Shown here: positions 43,507 to 56,900 of the stretch, one piece after another
Layout of the letters: every line of letters begins with the position of its first letter
Position numbering within the stretch: the first letter of the stretch is position 1
From: Zopfochytrium polystomum
Taxonomy: Eukaryota; Chytridiomycota; Chytridiomycetes; Chytridiales; Chytridiaceae
Direction of reading: 5' to 3'
Length of the DNA: 64,000 nucleotides
NCBI GenBank assembly: GCA_025765615.1
Contig: JAIVFJ010000056.1
Location: forward strand, 124,001 to 188,000
Made by a program: the position numbers and the translations under genes
Notes under the pieces: generated by a model
What the model was told of the DNA's origin: nothing
Databases searched by the model: none
The model's input: only the letters and a program-made list of their open reading frames with translations

Positions 43507-46032
43507 ATGAGCACCGGTGAGCGGGCGGAAAGCAAACAGGAACAAAGAAAACCTAATAACTCGACTTCACAGATCCACAATTTGTGACGGAGGCCGAACT
43601 CGAGCTTGCCGTCGAGCGCAAGATCGAGCATGAGAAAGTTGGCGAGATTGACCCCGAGGCCGGGGAGTATCTCGACGAGATCTATGACATTGTCGATGCC
43701 GTTGTTTCGCGCACGGACGACCCCACGCTTCCGGCCCTGACCCTGCGCGTCTGGATTCTCGGAATCTTCTTTGGCTTCCTCCTGTCCATGGTCAACACTC
43801 TCTTCACCTTCCGCACAAACACACTGGTGAGCCTTTTTTCATAATAAGCTTGCGGACGGTCGCCTCACGCATTCTTCCTGTCAAATATAGACCGTCAACC
43901 CTTTCGTTGCCGTTCTCTTGGCCTACCCGCTCGGCCTGGGCATGTCAGCCACGTTCCCTAAAGTTTCCATCTTGGGCATTCCCCTCAACCCCGGCAAGTT
44001 CAACTTCAAGGAGCACGCTCTTATCTACGTCTTCGCCTCCACTTGCACTCAACCTGCGTACGCCCTGTACAACATCATTGGACAGCGCTACCAGCTCTAC
44101 CAGGAGGACCTTAGCGTCGCCGCTTGCGTCTTCTTTGGTATCGTGACCCAGTGCTTCGGTTATGGTCTCGCTGGCCTCTGCCGTCGCTACCTTGTCCGCC
44201 CTGCGGCGATGCTTTGGCCCAGCAACCTGTCGACCATTGCAATGCTCAACTCGCTCCACCAGCAGGACGTTGACCCTAGCCTCCCATTGAGCCGATTCAG
44301 TTTCTTCTGGATTGTCACTGCAGTTGTTTTCTGCTGGCAGTGGGTCCCCGGGCTGATTGCTCCGATTTTCGCCGCCATTTCCATTCTGTGCCTTGCTGCC
44401 CCGAAAACCGGCGACCGCGGCCAGATGATGCGTATGCTTGGCTCAGCGTACAACGGCATGGGCCTCCTGTCCTTCTCGTTCGACTGGTCCCTAATGACGA
44501 TCCTTACCCCCATTACCACCCCATTGTGGGCCCTGCTCAACCAATTTTTGGGTCTCTATTTCTTTTTGTGGGTGCTCACCCCGATCCTGTGGGTCCACAA
44601 CGCGTTCGGCATCGACTTCACTCTTGGCACTCTCCCGCAGGATGGCCCCAACGGCACGCAACTCTTCCCGCTCGGTCAGGCTCTGAACACCGGTGCGCTC
44701 TTCACCAAAGAAGGTGCCCGCATCTCCGCCAGGGCGTTCGTTAACACTGCAGACCTCAGCCTGAAGGAGGATGTGTACGAGAAGAACCACCCCATCTACA
44801 TCACCACCTATTTCGCTCTGCTCTACACATCGTCTTTCATCGTCTTCGCCTCCTGCCTTGTCCACGTTGGTCTCTGGTACGGCAAGGACGTCTGGCACCG
44901 CTTCCGCACTGCCATGCGTGACCTTGACACCTCCGACATCCACGCCAAGATGATGGACGTCTACCCCGAGGTCCCTGACTTGTGGTACATTATCCTGCTT
45001 GCCGCGAACTTGATTGTCGGTATTGCCGTCTGCCAGTGGGGTGGCTTCCAGCTCCCGTGGTGGGGTGTCTTGCTCGGTTTCCTCCTCGCCTTGGTCTCAA
45101 TGATCCCCATTGGAACCATCCAGGCTATCTCTGGCCAGCAAATCGGTCTCAACGTCATGTCCGAGTTCCTGATTGGTTTGATTCTTCCGGGTCGTATCGC
45201 GGCTGTGATGGCTTTCAAGACGTTCTCGTACATGGCCATGTCCCAGGGTCTTCTGCTTGTGTCTGACCTCAAGCTCGGCCACTACATTAAGATCCCTCCC
45301 CGTGCTATGTTCACTGTCCAGCTGTTCGCAACCTTGATGGCTGTTATTGTCAACATCTTCACCTCGTTCTTCATCTACGAGCACTTCGGCAAAGTCCAAG
45401 TCCCCATTGACGACACTGACCCTACTGGACCTACCGAGACTGTTTGGGCCCTGCAGGCGCCGAACCCGCCGGTCGGCTGGAACGCGAACGGCTACAACGT
45501 CTTCCTTAACGCTGGTGCTATCTGGGGTGCTATCGGTCCGGCCCGTTTCTTCGGGCCCAACTCTCCGTACTCGTCCACCCTCTACGGTTTCCTCGTTGGG
45601 GCGGTCCTGCCCGTTGTCCCGTGGCTCATGCACCGCTACTTCCCCAACGGCTACTGGCATCTTGTGAACGTCCCAGTGTTCATGACTGTTCCACTCGACC
45701 CCGGATCGACTCTGTCTATCATGATCACCCCGCTCCTTGTCGGCATCATCGTCAACTACTTCGTCAAGAAGTACCACCACGCCTGGTGGAAGAAGTACGC
45801 ATACGTCATGTCCGCCGCGTTCGACTGTGGAACTGCGATTGCGTTGACCATCATCTTCTTCATCTTCGTCTTCGGCGACAATGCTCCTCACATGCCACGA
45901 TACGCCCTGAACCGCTACGACCCCGAGCACTGCGCCCCCGACTTCTACATGACCTGCAACGAGCGCGCGGAGGACCCTAACTACAGCGCTGCGACCGACC
46001 CTGACTGCATGTACTTCGGTCTTGCGGCTTGA
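43507..46032 (+). CDS. Oligopeptide transporter OPT2 (three exons)
   Basis: OPT-family multi-pass transporter, 801 residues from exons 43507-43516, 43573-43826 and 43891-46032. The 10-nt first exon is joined in phase 1, as in OPT1 and OPT3. Introns are 56 and 64 nt. NPGKFNFKEH and KIPPR signatures are present, and the C-terminus ends DPDCMYFGLAA like OPT1. The coding sequence is very close to OPT3 in the first exons. Expected role: proton-driven import of small peptides as a nitrogen source, or peptide/glutathione movement; substrate unknown. A diverged LTR fragment lies about 1 kb upstream. Confidence 0.94.
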
Positions 46033-46804
46033 GGCTCCTAATAATCCTTACAAGCAGCTCCTTGCTCTTCTGTTGATCAACCTTTTTTCATCTATGAGAT
46101 TGGCCTCCCTATAGTGTTATCACGTACTGCTTCATATCCCTTTTCACTTTACTTGGGAAACCTCGTCGTTTCATAATTGGAATGGCGAGTTCGTTGGGTT
46201 TTCCTACCGTTCAGACCTTTTGCGGTCTCGGCCTCCAACGCATTTAATCAGGGTGAAGCCGTGGCAAATATTTTCCTGAATTGTTTTTCGTTCCAATTGT
46301 TTCCGCCTGCTCGGAAAGCTGGTTCGAATTCCTCTCGGGTTAAATAAATGATTTCCATGCCTCATTGATTCCTTAAACAACTTGGCTCAAATTGCATCTG
46401 GTGCTGGTCAGTGCACAACGAGGGCTAAATGCAATGAAAACGTGTTACTTACTCTGAAAAGTACCCTATCGTTCCACATCCTTACCGCCCACTTCAGACA
46501 CTTGCACGCCATGACCTTTGCATTTTCCTCTCCGTCCTTGACTTTGACGAACCGCCTCAAGTTTGTTATGTTTAGGATTTTCGCTTACCCCCCCTCGACA
46601 AGGCTGTGGGAAGAAGCTGGTAATGAAGCATTCTTTTTCTTATTTTTTTCCTTCAAGTAAACCATCGCCATATGATAATGCAGCCGAATCGAGAGGGAGG
46701 TGGCGGAATGCTGCGCGGAATGCGACACTTCCGAGGGTCGCTCAGTTGAGGCGCTCCGTCTCCGTCTGTTCCCTTCCGTTGTTCCGACACACACAGCAGC
46801 CATT

Positions 46805-46893
<89 letters not shown>

Positions 46894-46986
46894 CTTCCAC
46901 CAGTCCATTTTCATTTAAATAGAACCGGCTATTTCACCCCTTCAAACAGCCTTTGCAAGTCAACCTAGTCTCGTATACGCCCTACT
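46033..46986. other. Spacer between OPT2 and OPT3 with microsatellite
   Basis: Contains (CA)n at 46805-46840 directly followed by (CT)n at 46841-46890, about 100 bases before the OPT3 ATG. No clear TATA box is seen for OPT3, so the CT tract may mark its core promoter. No gene is seen in the spacer. Confidence 0.6.
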
Positions 46987-49679
46987 ATGAGTGCAGGTTA
47001 GTGTCCTCATTCAATCTAACCCAATGCGTTCGCCGTCACAATCAGCTGATACCACAAAACAAAACTGCCCAATAATTATTCAACCCAGAACCTAAGATAT
47101 TGAACGAGCCCGAGCTTGAACTGGCCGTCGAGAGTAAGATCGAGCAAGAAAAGATTGGCGAATTCGACCCCGAGGTCGCGGAGTACATTGACGAAATCTA
47201 CGACATTGTCGACGCCGTTGTTTCGCGCACGGACGACCCCACGCTGCCGGCCCTGACCCTGCGCGTCTGGATTCTCGGAATCTTCTTTGGCTTCCTCCTG
47301 TCCATGGTCAACACTCTCTTCACCTTCCGCACGAACACGCTGGTAATTTGTGCTGCTTGTAATGCTCAGCGAAAGGACGCAGAATGTCTTGTTGATACCC
47401 ACTCACGCAGACTGTCAACCCGTTTGTAGCCGTTCTCCTGGCGTACCCGCTCGGCTTAGGCATGTCAGCCACATTCCCCAAAGTGTCAGTGTTGGGAATT
47501 CCGCTAAACCCCGGCAAGTTCAACTTCAAGGAGCACGCTATTATCTACGTCTTCGCCTCCACTTGCACTCAACCTGCGTACGCCCTGTACAACATTATTG
47601 GCCAACGTTACCAGCTCTACCAAGACGACCTTAGCGTTGCCGCTTGCGTTTTCTTTGGTATTGTGACCCAGTGCTTTGGTTACGGCCTTGCTGGTCTTTG
47701 CCGTCGCTACCTCGTCCGCCCTGCGGCGATGCTTTGGCCCAGCAACCTTTCGACCATTGCAATGCTCAACTCGCTCCACCAGCAGGACGTCGATCCAGCC
47801 CTCCCCTTGAGCCGCTTCAACTTCTTCTGGATAGTGACGGCCGCCGTCTTTTGCTGGGAGTGGGTCCCCGGCCTCATGGCCCCGCTGTTCACAGCCGTCA
47901 CGATTCTCTGCTATGTCGCCCCGAATACCGGCGACCGCGGCCAGATGATGCGCATGCTCGGCTCCGCGTACAACGGCATGGGCATCCTGTCGTTCTCCTT
48001 CGACTGGTCCCTCATGACGCTCCTCGCCCCCATCACCACCCCGCTGTGGGCCATCCTCAACCAAGTCCTCGGCCTGTGGCTCTTCCTCTGGGTTCTCACC
48101 CCGATCCTTTGGGTCCACAACGCCTTCGGCATTGACTTTACCCTCGGCTCGCTCCCGCAGGACGGCGCAAACGGCTCGGGCCTCTTTCCTCTGGGACAGG
48201 CTCTGAACACGGGCGCGCTGTTCACAAAGGACGGCGCGCGCATAGCCGCAAAGGCGTTTGTCAACACCGCGGACCTGTCGCTCAAAGAGGACGTGTACAA
48301 TGCGTCGGCGCCTATTTACATTACGACGTACTTTGCCCTGCTGTACATGTCGTCGTTCATTGTGTTTGCTGCCTGTCTGGTGCACGTCGGACTTTGGTAC
48401 GGCAAGGACGTTTGGCACCGCTTCCGCTCTTCCATGCGCGACCTCGACACCGCAGACATCCACGCCAAGATGATGGACGTCTACCCAGAGGTTCCTGACC
48501 TCTGGTACGTCATTCTTCTCTGCATTAATCTGATTGTCGGCATCGCCGTCTGCCAGTGGGGCGGCTTCCAGCTCCCGTGGTGGGGTGTGCTGCTCGGGTT
48601 CTTGCTCGCGTTGGTGTCCATGATTCCCATTGGCACCATCCAGGCTATCTCTGGTCAGCAAATCGGTCTGAACGTCATGTCCGAGTTCCTGATTGGATTA
48701 ATCCTCCCTGGTCGCATTGCGGCTGTGATGGCCTTCAAGACGTTTTCGTACATGGCAGTGGGTTGGCTCTTCATTTTATTTGTTTCTTTCCCGTTGAGTA
48801 CAGCAAATGCAGTCTCCATATCCCCTTCTCAGACCGGACCGGACCAGACCTTGTAACCGCGCGTTCTCCTGTTCAAAAATACAGATGTCCCAAGGCCTCT
48901 TGCTCGTATCGGACCTCAAGCTCGGCCACTACATCAAAATCCCTCCCCGCGCAATGTTCACGGTCCAGCTCTTTGCAACCGTGATGGCCGTCATCGTCAA
49001 CATATTCACCTCGTTCTTCATCTACGAGCACTTTGGCCGCGTCAACATCCCCGTCGACGCAACGGACCCGACCGGCCCGACGCAGACCGTCTGGGCGCTT
49101 CAGTCGCCGCACCCGCCCGTCGGCTGGAACGCGAACGGCTACAACGTCTTCCTCAACGCCGGCGCCATCTGGGGCGCCATCGGCCCGTCGCGCTTCTTCG
49201 GCCCGGGCTCCCCGTACTCGACCACCCTCTACGGCTTCCTCATCGGCGCCGTTCTCCCCGTCGTCCCCTGGCTCATGCACCGCTTCTTCCCCGACGGCTA
49301 CTGGCACCTCGTCAACATCCCCGTCATCATGACCGTCCCGCTCGACCCGGGCACCGTGCTCTCCATCTTGATCACACCGCTCCTCGTCGGCGTCGTCGTC
49401 AACTACGTCATTAAAAAGTACCACCACGCATGGTGGAAGAAGTACGCCTACGTCATGTCCGCTGCGTTCGACTGCGGGACTGCGATCGCGTTGACCGTCA
49501 TCTTTTTCATCTTTGTGTTTAGCGACACAGCGCCAAAGATGCCGAGGTACGCGCTGAACAGGTATGACCCGGAGCTCTGCGCGCCGGACTTTTACCAGAC
49601 GTGCAATGAGCGCGCACAGAGCTCGACATACGACCCGTCGACGGATCCGGATTGCATGTACTTTGGTCTTGCAGGATGA
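46987..49679 (+). CDS. Oligopeptide transporter OPT3 (four exons)
   Basis: OPT-family transporter, 801 residues from exons 46987-46996, 47089-47342, 47411-48757 and 48885-49679. Exon 1 is again 10 nt and exon 2 is 254 nt, as in both paralogues. OPT3 alone has a further intron of 127 nt (48758-48884) inside the block that is one 2,142-nt exon in OPT1 and OPT2; the two OPT3 exons add up to exactly 2,142 nt. NPGKFNFKEH and KIPPR signatures are present. The C-terminus differs slightly from its sisters (DPDCMYFGLAG). Together with OPT2 it forms a tandem pair about 950 bases apart. Confidence 0.93.
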
Positions 49680-50979
49680 AACTGAAGGGCTTGACACCTT
49701 GCTTTACCTGTTCACCTCTATCCTACTTTCTCTTCGTCTCCCCTCCCTCTCTCTCCTCTATCTCCCTCCCTCCTCTATTTCTCTCTCTTTCTCTCTCCCT
49801 ATCTCTCTATCACAGAAACTTACTTTCTTCCTTCTGCATTGGGTCTTGTCCTCAGTCCTCGTATTTTGCCTCACTTTGTGCTCACTTCTCTCCCTATTTC
49901 TCGTTTTGTCCTTTGGTTCGTGATGTCGTAAGGGCCCAATGACGGGATCCCGACTGATTTCGCGGTTGGGCCAATCACCCCCAACCCGCTCCCAGAAACA
50001 TGAATCCTTGCCTTCCCTCCCAATGCTCTCCTTCTACCTTTAATCTGTGGCAGCCCTCTTACCGCTGCACGTGCTGTCAGCTGGCATTGTTGCTCGAGTC
50101 GGCTTCACATTGGTTCGCCCGCCTTCCTGTTGCGACCTCCTATTTCGCCTCGATGCCGGGTGTCGTCGCAGAACCTTTGCCATTTCGTTTTCCGCAAAGT
50201 GGGCGTTAGGATATGTGAAGATTGATCTGTCGCTTGGGTTCTACCACCTCTCCTTTTTTTATATTACAATGGTCACACAGAGAAAAATCCAACACTTGCC
50301 ACGATAGCCCTCACCTTTCCAACAATGGATTAATGTGTTCTTCGTTGGGAGGCCCGAATCGAAAAGAGATAGACCAAGCGCCATGGCTGGGACGAATCCA
50401 CCAACGTCGTCCGTGGAAAAAGTCATTCGTTCACACTTGAGTGGGTGGTGCTGGCCGCGACTTAGCGTATGCACTGTTGCCGATGCTTGCAGAAAAATGT
50501 GAAGAAATGTTTGAGTCAAGTGGTTTAGTTCGATTGCCACCCGGTGGAACGTTCCAAGGAAGCGGTTTCATTAAAGATCACCAAACAATCACTTGTTGGC
50601 GAGGGGCTTCGATGTCGAAGATGGGCAGATGAACTGCCGCTTTATATACATTTAGATTTTTCAGTATTCAGTAAATTTGACACAACCCGCTTCTGGATTT
50701 TATAAGAATTCCATTGTGGGAAGTCATGCCAATTCTCGCATTTCCTTTCGCATTTCAAGGAAATGCTCAAACTCTCACTTTGCCGTTCGGATTTATATAC
50801 CAAACGAAATGCCCCCGAAGCCAACGTAAGTCAGCCAGAGTGCCTAAAATGACCAGTCGTTGGAGATGAAAGGTATGGGTTCTGCGGACCAGTGGTTCAG
50901 TGGACGGTTCAACACGCCTTGTCAAAAAATCGGTGGCGGCCTTAATTGTGGAGAAAAAAGAGCAACACCCACATACACG
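49680..50979. other. Spacer after OPT3, no gene recognised
   Basis: CT-rich OPT3 3' flank (49700-49800), then unique-looking sequence. Short frames show no domain. Confidence 0.45.
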
Positions 50980-52178
50980 ATGAGCGCGATCAAGAAGTGG
51001 ATCACGTACCACTTTGGCGGCATCCCCACCTCCTTCAAGGACCTCGCATGGCTCATCCGTGTGGTGAGAAACGGCGGATCGCTCTATCCATATCCACCTC
51101 CTTTTCTTTCTCCCACCCGCGCCGTACCTTGTAGTCTTCATGCGGGCTGGACGGACGGACCTGATCGCCACCGTCGGTGCGATCCATCCTGTCCGCGAGG
51201 CGTCTGGCATCTTTGATCGCCTACCCATCCAGCCTCCGCAACGATCCAAGAGCCCAGTGGCCCTTGAACATTCTCTCTCCCACCCCCTCCCTGGTCCGGG
51301 CTTCCGTCACGCTAAATTCTCGCTTTTTCCCCTGTGGCCCCGCAACACAACAGAACCCGACGTGGCCAAACCACCTCCCAGCGGTTGAGTATTTGACCTG
51401 CTTTGAGACCCTCTTTTTGTTTGGTCGGCCCACTCTCTTACCAACTCGATGCACTGTTTTCGGTTTAAACCAACTACAACGGAAACGATCGCCTCTCGTA
51501 AACGCATACGCGCTCCTTGCGGCGCTGACCACAATGATTACCTTAGGCGTCTGAGTTCCGAAACGTCGCACCGGGGTATGTGGCGAAACTTGCCTCACCG
51601 TGCACAATCACAATCGCCCTGCTGACAGTTCCATCACTTCGATTTTTGTAACCCGTCCAACTCGCTTTCCTGTCACACCAGATCGCAGACCCCATATGTT
51701 CGTCCTTTCAACGCCAAAATCAGCAAAAACCAGTACTTCACCCGCGATACGCGCAGGAGCTATCCTGAAACTGTCGTGTACACGAGCACAGATATTTCCA
51801 AGATGATTTCGTCGTCCTCTGCACAGCAGTGAGTACAACCGATTGTTTTTTGTTTTGGCGCGTATGCGCTCGTCCAATGTATTGTGGGGCCGTATGCTCC
51901 GCGTTTTTGTGTTTGCTTTTTTTTTTTTGGGTTCGGTAGCTAACATATCTTCCTTTTTCTTTATCCTCACCTTACCTTCCGACCGCACGGGCCAACCCTC
52001 AAACAGGATCGCTGCCGCTTCGTCTTCTTCGTCAACCGCCGCCTCCTCCGCTGCGACGGAGTCCAAACAGACGTTTGTGCCTCCTGTGATCAACAACAGC
52101 TACAAATGGAAGAAGTCGCTGGACCACATTGTTGCGGACGAAATGAACCCACACATTCACATCACTGGCCGCGCGTGA
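50980..52178 (+). CDS. Complex I accessory subunit, NDUFA7/NUZM-like (four exons)
   Basis: Predicted small accessory subunit of mitochondrial NADH:ubiquinone oxidoreductase (B14.5a/NDUFA7 family; NUZM in Yarrowia). The exons I derive are 50980-51063, 51547-51575, 51682-51828 and 52007-52178, giving 143 residues with consistent phases. The family-like core is NQYFTRDTRRSYPE, which corresponds to the NYY.TRD.RR.. segment of animal NDUFA7 and the NPYWKRD.RRAYP segment of fungal members. A Ser/Ala-rich linker and a basic-aromatic C-terminal part (INNSYKWKKSLDH) follow. Exon 2 is only 29 nt. Intron 1 is 483 nt, long for this window; exon 1 is therefore the least certain piece. Confidence 0.7.
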
Positions 52179-52330
52179 GCTGGGGCGGCCGGGAACGGGG
52201 CAACAGGGGGCGAGAGAGATCGATTGAACGTTGGGGCGTGGAGGGGAGGATGTTTGTGATGCCACTGGAAAAAGCGAGAGACGGCGCAAGGCCCGTCTTC
52301 TTTTTTTTTTTCTTTTTTTCCCTTGTCTTA

Positions 52331-52525
52331 CAGTGAATTTCATATTCCTTGAGATTTTTGGGCTGAAAAAAAAATGTTTCAGAGGGACCAAAAAAAAGTT
52401 TTCGATTGGGGGGTGGTTGGTCTCCATTTAGGGGTGGTCCGTCTCCAATAGTGAAAAGTTTTTTTTGCCCTCCATCAAACTTTTTTTTTGCTGCCTCAAA
52501 ATCTCAAGGTATATGAAATTGACAG
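52331..52525 (+). mobile_element. MITE, TA-flanked, copy 1
   Basis: 195 bp with terminal inverted repeats of about 30 bp (CAGTGAATTTCATATTCC at one end, CTGTCAATTTCATATACC read inward from the other), flanked by TA on both sides. The TA target and CAGT-type ends fit a Tc1/mariner-derived nonautonomous element. A sister copy lies at 58962-59163. Confidence 0.85.
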
Positions 52526-53182
52526 TAACTGGCGTCCCTCTTCTCCCAATACATCTTTACTCTCTCGCCTCTCTCTCAGTCCACCAACCAAGCAGTATCT
52601 TCGATTCCCTTTCTTGCCATAGTTGTCCAAGCTTGACTGCCCGCACCCGCTGTCTATGTCATAGTCAGGCGATAGCTGAGGCTCGGCATTGCTGGCGCTG
52701 ACCCAGACTTGCAGCCGATCCGTCTGGAACTATGTTGTGGAAAGCAAATGACGGACTCCCACTACAGCGCACACAATCTTGCCATTTGAAAAATAAGGCG
52801 CGTTTAATACCTCTAAGAAACCTCGTGAAACAAGGGGATGGCCCGTTTTCCAACGCCGCCCAGCCTAATCAATCTCGGTTCAGGGCATAAAATCCACTTA
52901 TTTTTAAGTCCGCTTCAATTCCCTTTTTTCTTTTTTTTTTTTTTTTTTTTTTTTCATCTCATCTCTCGTAGATTTGAGCCCATAACAAGCTGGAACAAGG
53001 CGGGCAATGGGCTCAAGGGCGCAGGGCACAGCGCGTCCGCCTGGGCCAGTGAGGGCCAGTGAGTGTGAGTAGAGAACGAGCAAGCGCGCCAAAATGGTTG
53101 GATCTGTATTGCGATGGGATGCGAGGGAATACACCGAGAGGAAAACTGATGCAGAAAAATGTCGGAGGGGAACAGGGAAGTA

Positions 53183-53224
<42 letters not shown>

Positions 53225-53428
53225 CGACGAAACAGAAACAATTGGAAAGAAGAAACCAAGTTGGGTGGCAAGAACAAAAAAAAAAAAAAACAGGTGCTTG
53301 ATGCGGGGAAGCAAGCAGCACGGACAAACAAAAGGTCGTGGTCGTCCTAATGTATAGATAGACCTTGGGTACTTTTGCCAGTGTGGTTCTTGGTCCTTCC
53401 CTTGGGTTTACGAGCATGACGGGCGGTC

Positions 53429-53512
<84 letters not shown>

Positions 53513-53914
53513 GTCCGCTGGCGTGGACTCCGTCTCTGTGTCTCGCAAACACAAACACAAACACAAACACAAACAAGGCTCTCCTTGGATTTTATTACTG
53601 ACAAAACATTTGCGAAAAGAAGCAAAAGGAATCACCAATAAAGTAAATAACAACCAACACAGACATTCAGCACAACGCGAAGAACCCAAGTGCAATAAAT
53701 AAAAATAAAAAAAAAAAACAACAATAAAAAACTGGCCGCGTTTGCCGCCACTGCCCGGTCCATTTCAAAAAGAAGAAAAACAAAAACGGAAAAAAGGAAA
53801 AAATCATTATGCATGAAATAAACAAGCAGAAAACGAGAAAAACAAAAACGCCCAAACTTTGTTCCAAAAGGAAAAAAAAAAAAGACAAATTTGCCCCTTT
53901 TAATTCCCGATTGA
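52526..53914. other. Low-complexity spacer before the PH-domain gene
   Basis: Contains poly-T (about 52926-52954), a long poly-A run (about 53184-53221), (CT)n and (CA)n tracts (53430-53510) and an ACAAAC repeat near 53550. No gene is supported; frames made of Phe or Lys runs are artefacts. Confidence 0.6.
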
Positions 53915-56900
53915 ATGACGGTGGCCGCCGCCCTTGCCGCTGCGCCCCAGCCGCCGCCGCCGCCGCCGCCGCCGCTGCCGCCGCATACAGCCTTCGATAC
54001 CGCCGCCGACAATAACAACAACAACTACAGCAACAACTACAACAGCAACTACAACAACAACTACAACAACAACTACAACAACAACTACAACAAGAACGCG
54101 CCCTCCACCGCCACCGCCGCTGCAAGAACCGCCGCCGCCTCTTCGCTGCCCAGACGCCACCGGAGCAGCTCCAGCGTCCAGTCCTCCTCTTCCCGCTCCC
54201 CATCTCCCAGCCCCCATCAACTCGCCCCGCTCCCGCCCCCGCCTCCCCATCCTCCTCAAGCTATGCACGCTCAAGCCGCTCACCCCCCCCATCATCCTTT
54301 CGCCCCCACCACCACTTCCGACGCAAGCTTCGGAGGGGGTTCCGCAGGAGGAGGAGGAGGGGTCTACGCGTCGTCGGCGTCGGCATCGTCGTTGCCTTTT
54401 TTCGCGGGAGTCTCGTTCCCAGCCAGAACGGGCGCCGGTGGTGGCAGCACCGGTCCTGCCATGGTCGCTGCCGCCGCCGCTGCGAGCGACGTGTTTGGCG
54501 GCGGTCGCCGCACCTCGTCTCCTTCGCCCTTTGCAGTGCACCCGCCGCCTCCGCCTCCGCCGACACAAGCAACCGCTGCCGCCGTCGCCACCGCAGCTCA
54601 ACCCGCCCTGTCGTCCTCTCGCTCGCCCTCGTTCTCCTTTTCGTTCTTGAGGCAAGCCTTTTCGAGCCCTGCTCCAGACCCGCCGTCGTCGTCGGCGTCG
54701 TCGTCGTGGTCGCCGACGCTCTCGATCGTGCCATGGGCGGCACCGCAGCCGCCGCCGTTGCCCTCCACGGCCACTCCCCAGCCGCCGCCACCGCCACCGC
54801 GGACGTCCTCCTCGACGTCCCCGTTGCTCCGGGCGCGGTCGGCTTCGTCGTCGTCCCTGTCGTCGATGACCGCGTCGACTTCGTCGTGGTCGTGGTCGTG
54901 GTCGTCGTCGTCGTCATCCTCCTTGTCGTCGTCGGCAGCGACTCTTGTAGGACCGGCCCCCCAGCCGCCGCCGCCGCCGCTGTTCCACCTCGCCAACATC
55001 GACCGGAAGCGGTCCGTCGATGGCCCGACGCTTGCTCGACCGCCGGCGGACGATGCGGCAGCGTTCGAGGTGCAGTCGGTGAAGAGCAGGACGTCGTTCG
55101 AGTCCATGATCAAGGAGCTTGACAGCGGCGCCAAGGAGTTTTCCAGCGCGAAGCTGAGCGGTGAGACTTACTCTTTCCAGCCTCGAAACCCCAGCCCCCC
55201 CCCCGTCTCGAATCTCTCTTTCCTTTTGCTGGTGAAAGTGAATTTTATTTACGTGTTCATTCCACGCCGACGTTGGGTTTGTCTCGTGCAACCGAACGAA
55301 ACGGCACATATTCTCCACGAGACAGGTCAGCCGCAGAGCAAGTACGAGTTCCCGCCGTCTACCAGCGTCAACGTTCTCGGCCGCAACCGGACCGTCACCA
55401 TGAGCAGCGGCGACGCGCCGAACGCAAGCACTACTGTCGGTGCAGTCACGAGTAAGTGTTGCTGGGAACCGCGGAAATTGGAAATTGGCTGTGTGATTGA
55501 TGAAAGGGAAAAGAGCCTGAAAAGGAAACGCCGACCGAACCAATCAATCAACCACCCACCAAACACCGAACGGCACCGCGTCGAGCCGTGAATTTCTAAC
55601 ACCTTTTACGGCTGTCGCCTTGCACAGGTCGCCCAGGCTGTTACTCGGGGTTTCTGTCGAAAAAGGTGAACCCGCGACCAATGTCGGCCTCTGCAGACTC
55701 CACCGCCATCACCGCCAGCAGCACCTTCACCTTCTCAGCCGTCCCCTCGTGGAAGCGGAGGTACTTTGCGCTGGTCGACGGTAGCCTGTTCCTGTTCCGC
55801 TCGTCCAGCCCCGCGGAGGCGCCCGAGTCGGTTCTGCAGGTCGGTGCGAACTCATCCGTAACAGTGGGCGAATCGCAGCCCGCCGCCAGCGGCGCCGTCT
55901 CGCCGCCTTTCGTCTTTGAAGTCGTCTCCGAGCCGCCGCCGCCCCCGTCGACCCCAGACTCTGCTGGGAACGTGAAGCAAAGCGGCAGCGGCGGTGGCTG
56001 CAGCGAAAAGATTTGGTGGTGAGCTTGACTCCCCCCCCCCCCACTTGTACCCCGGAGCCAGTTCTTGTTTCCGCCTCCAAACACCGCTGTGAATATCTGA
56101 TTAAACAAACCAAAAAAAAAAAAACCAGTCTGGCCGCTCAGGACGAACTAGACCTCATTGGTTGGCTCGAGGCCGTTCGTGCGTCGATCGTCATTGCACG
56201 CCGCGCCGAGCGAAAGGGCCTCGGCCCCTACAAATCTCCCTCAACCACCCCGACGCAGTCCTTTGAAACCATGTCACCTTTTGTCCCCGCAGCCTCCTCG
56301 CTTCCCTCCGCCGCGGCGTCCAACCCTTCCCCGCCCGCCGCGACGACCAGCCGTAGACGCAGCTTTGGCGACCCCTCCAGAGGCGCCCCACCATCCCTGG
56401 ACCTCAGCAAGCTCGCGGGCCGCTCCACGCTCCGTTCGCAGATTGTCGCGGACCTTGCTCCGCCCGCACTCGCTCCCGGCGCAGGCGATTCGGGCCAGTG
56501 GGAAAGGCCGGCCCACGTTTATTCGTCCGGCGGTGATGCACAGAGGATGCAGCCGGGTGCAGACGCACGTTACGCGTTCCAGCCTTTCGCGGCGGCTGAA
56601 GGGACGTTTAGCAGGCTGGAAGAGACGGCTTTCGATTCTAGATCGTCTAGAATATCCAATCCCGGGAGCATCGACCGGCGCACCACCTTGGTAGCTGAAG
56701 AAAGCCGGCAAAATTTGACACGCGAGCACAGCATGCCATCAAGCTTCGCGAGCGAAACCTTGCTGAATTCGTCACAGGTCAGTCTGCGTTGAAACCGAGA
56801 AGAGTTTTGTCGAATTTGCGCTAAACGTGCAGTCTTGCGGCCCCCCCCAAAAAAAAACGTATGCAGGATCGCTCTGGCTTCGCATCCTACACAGGGCAAT

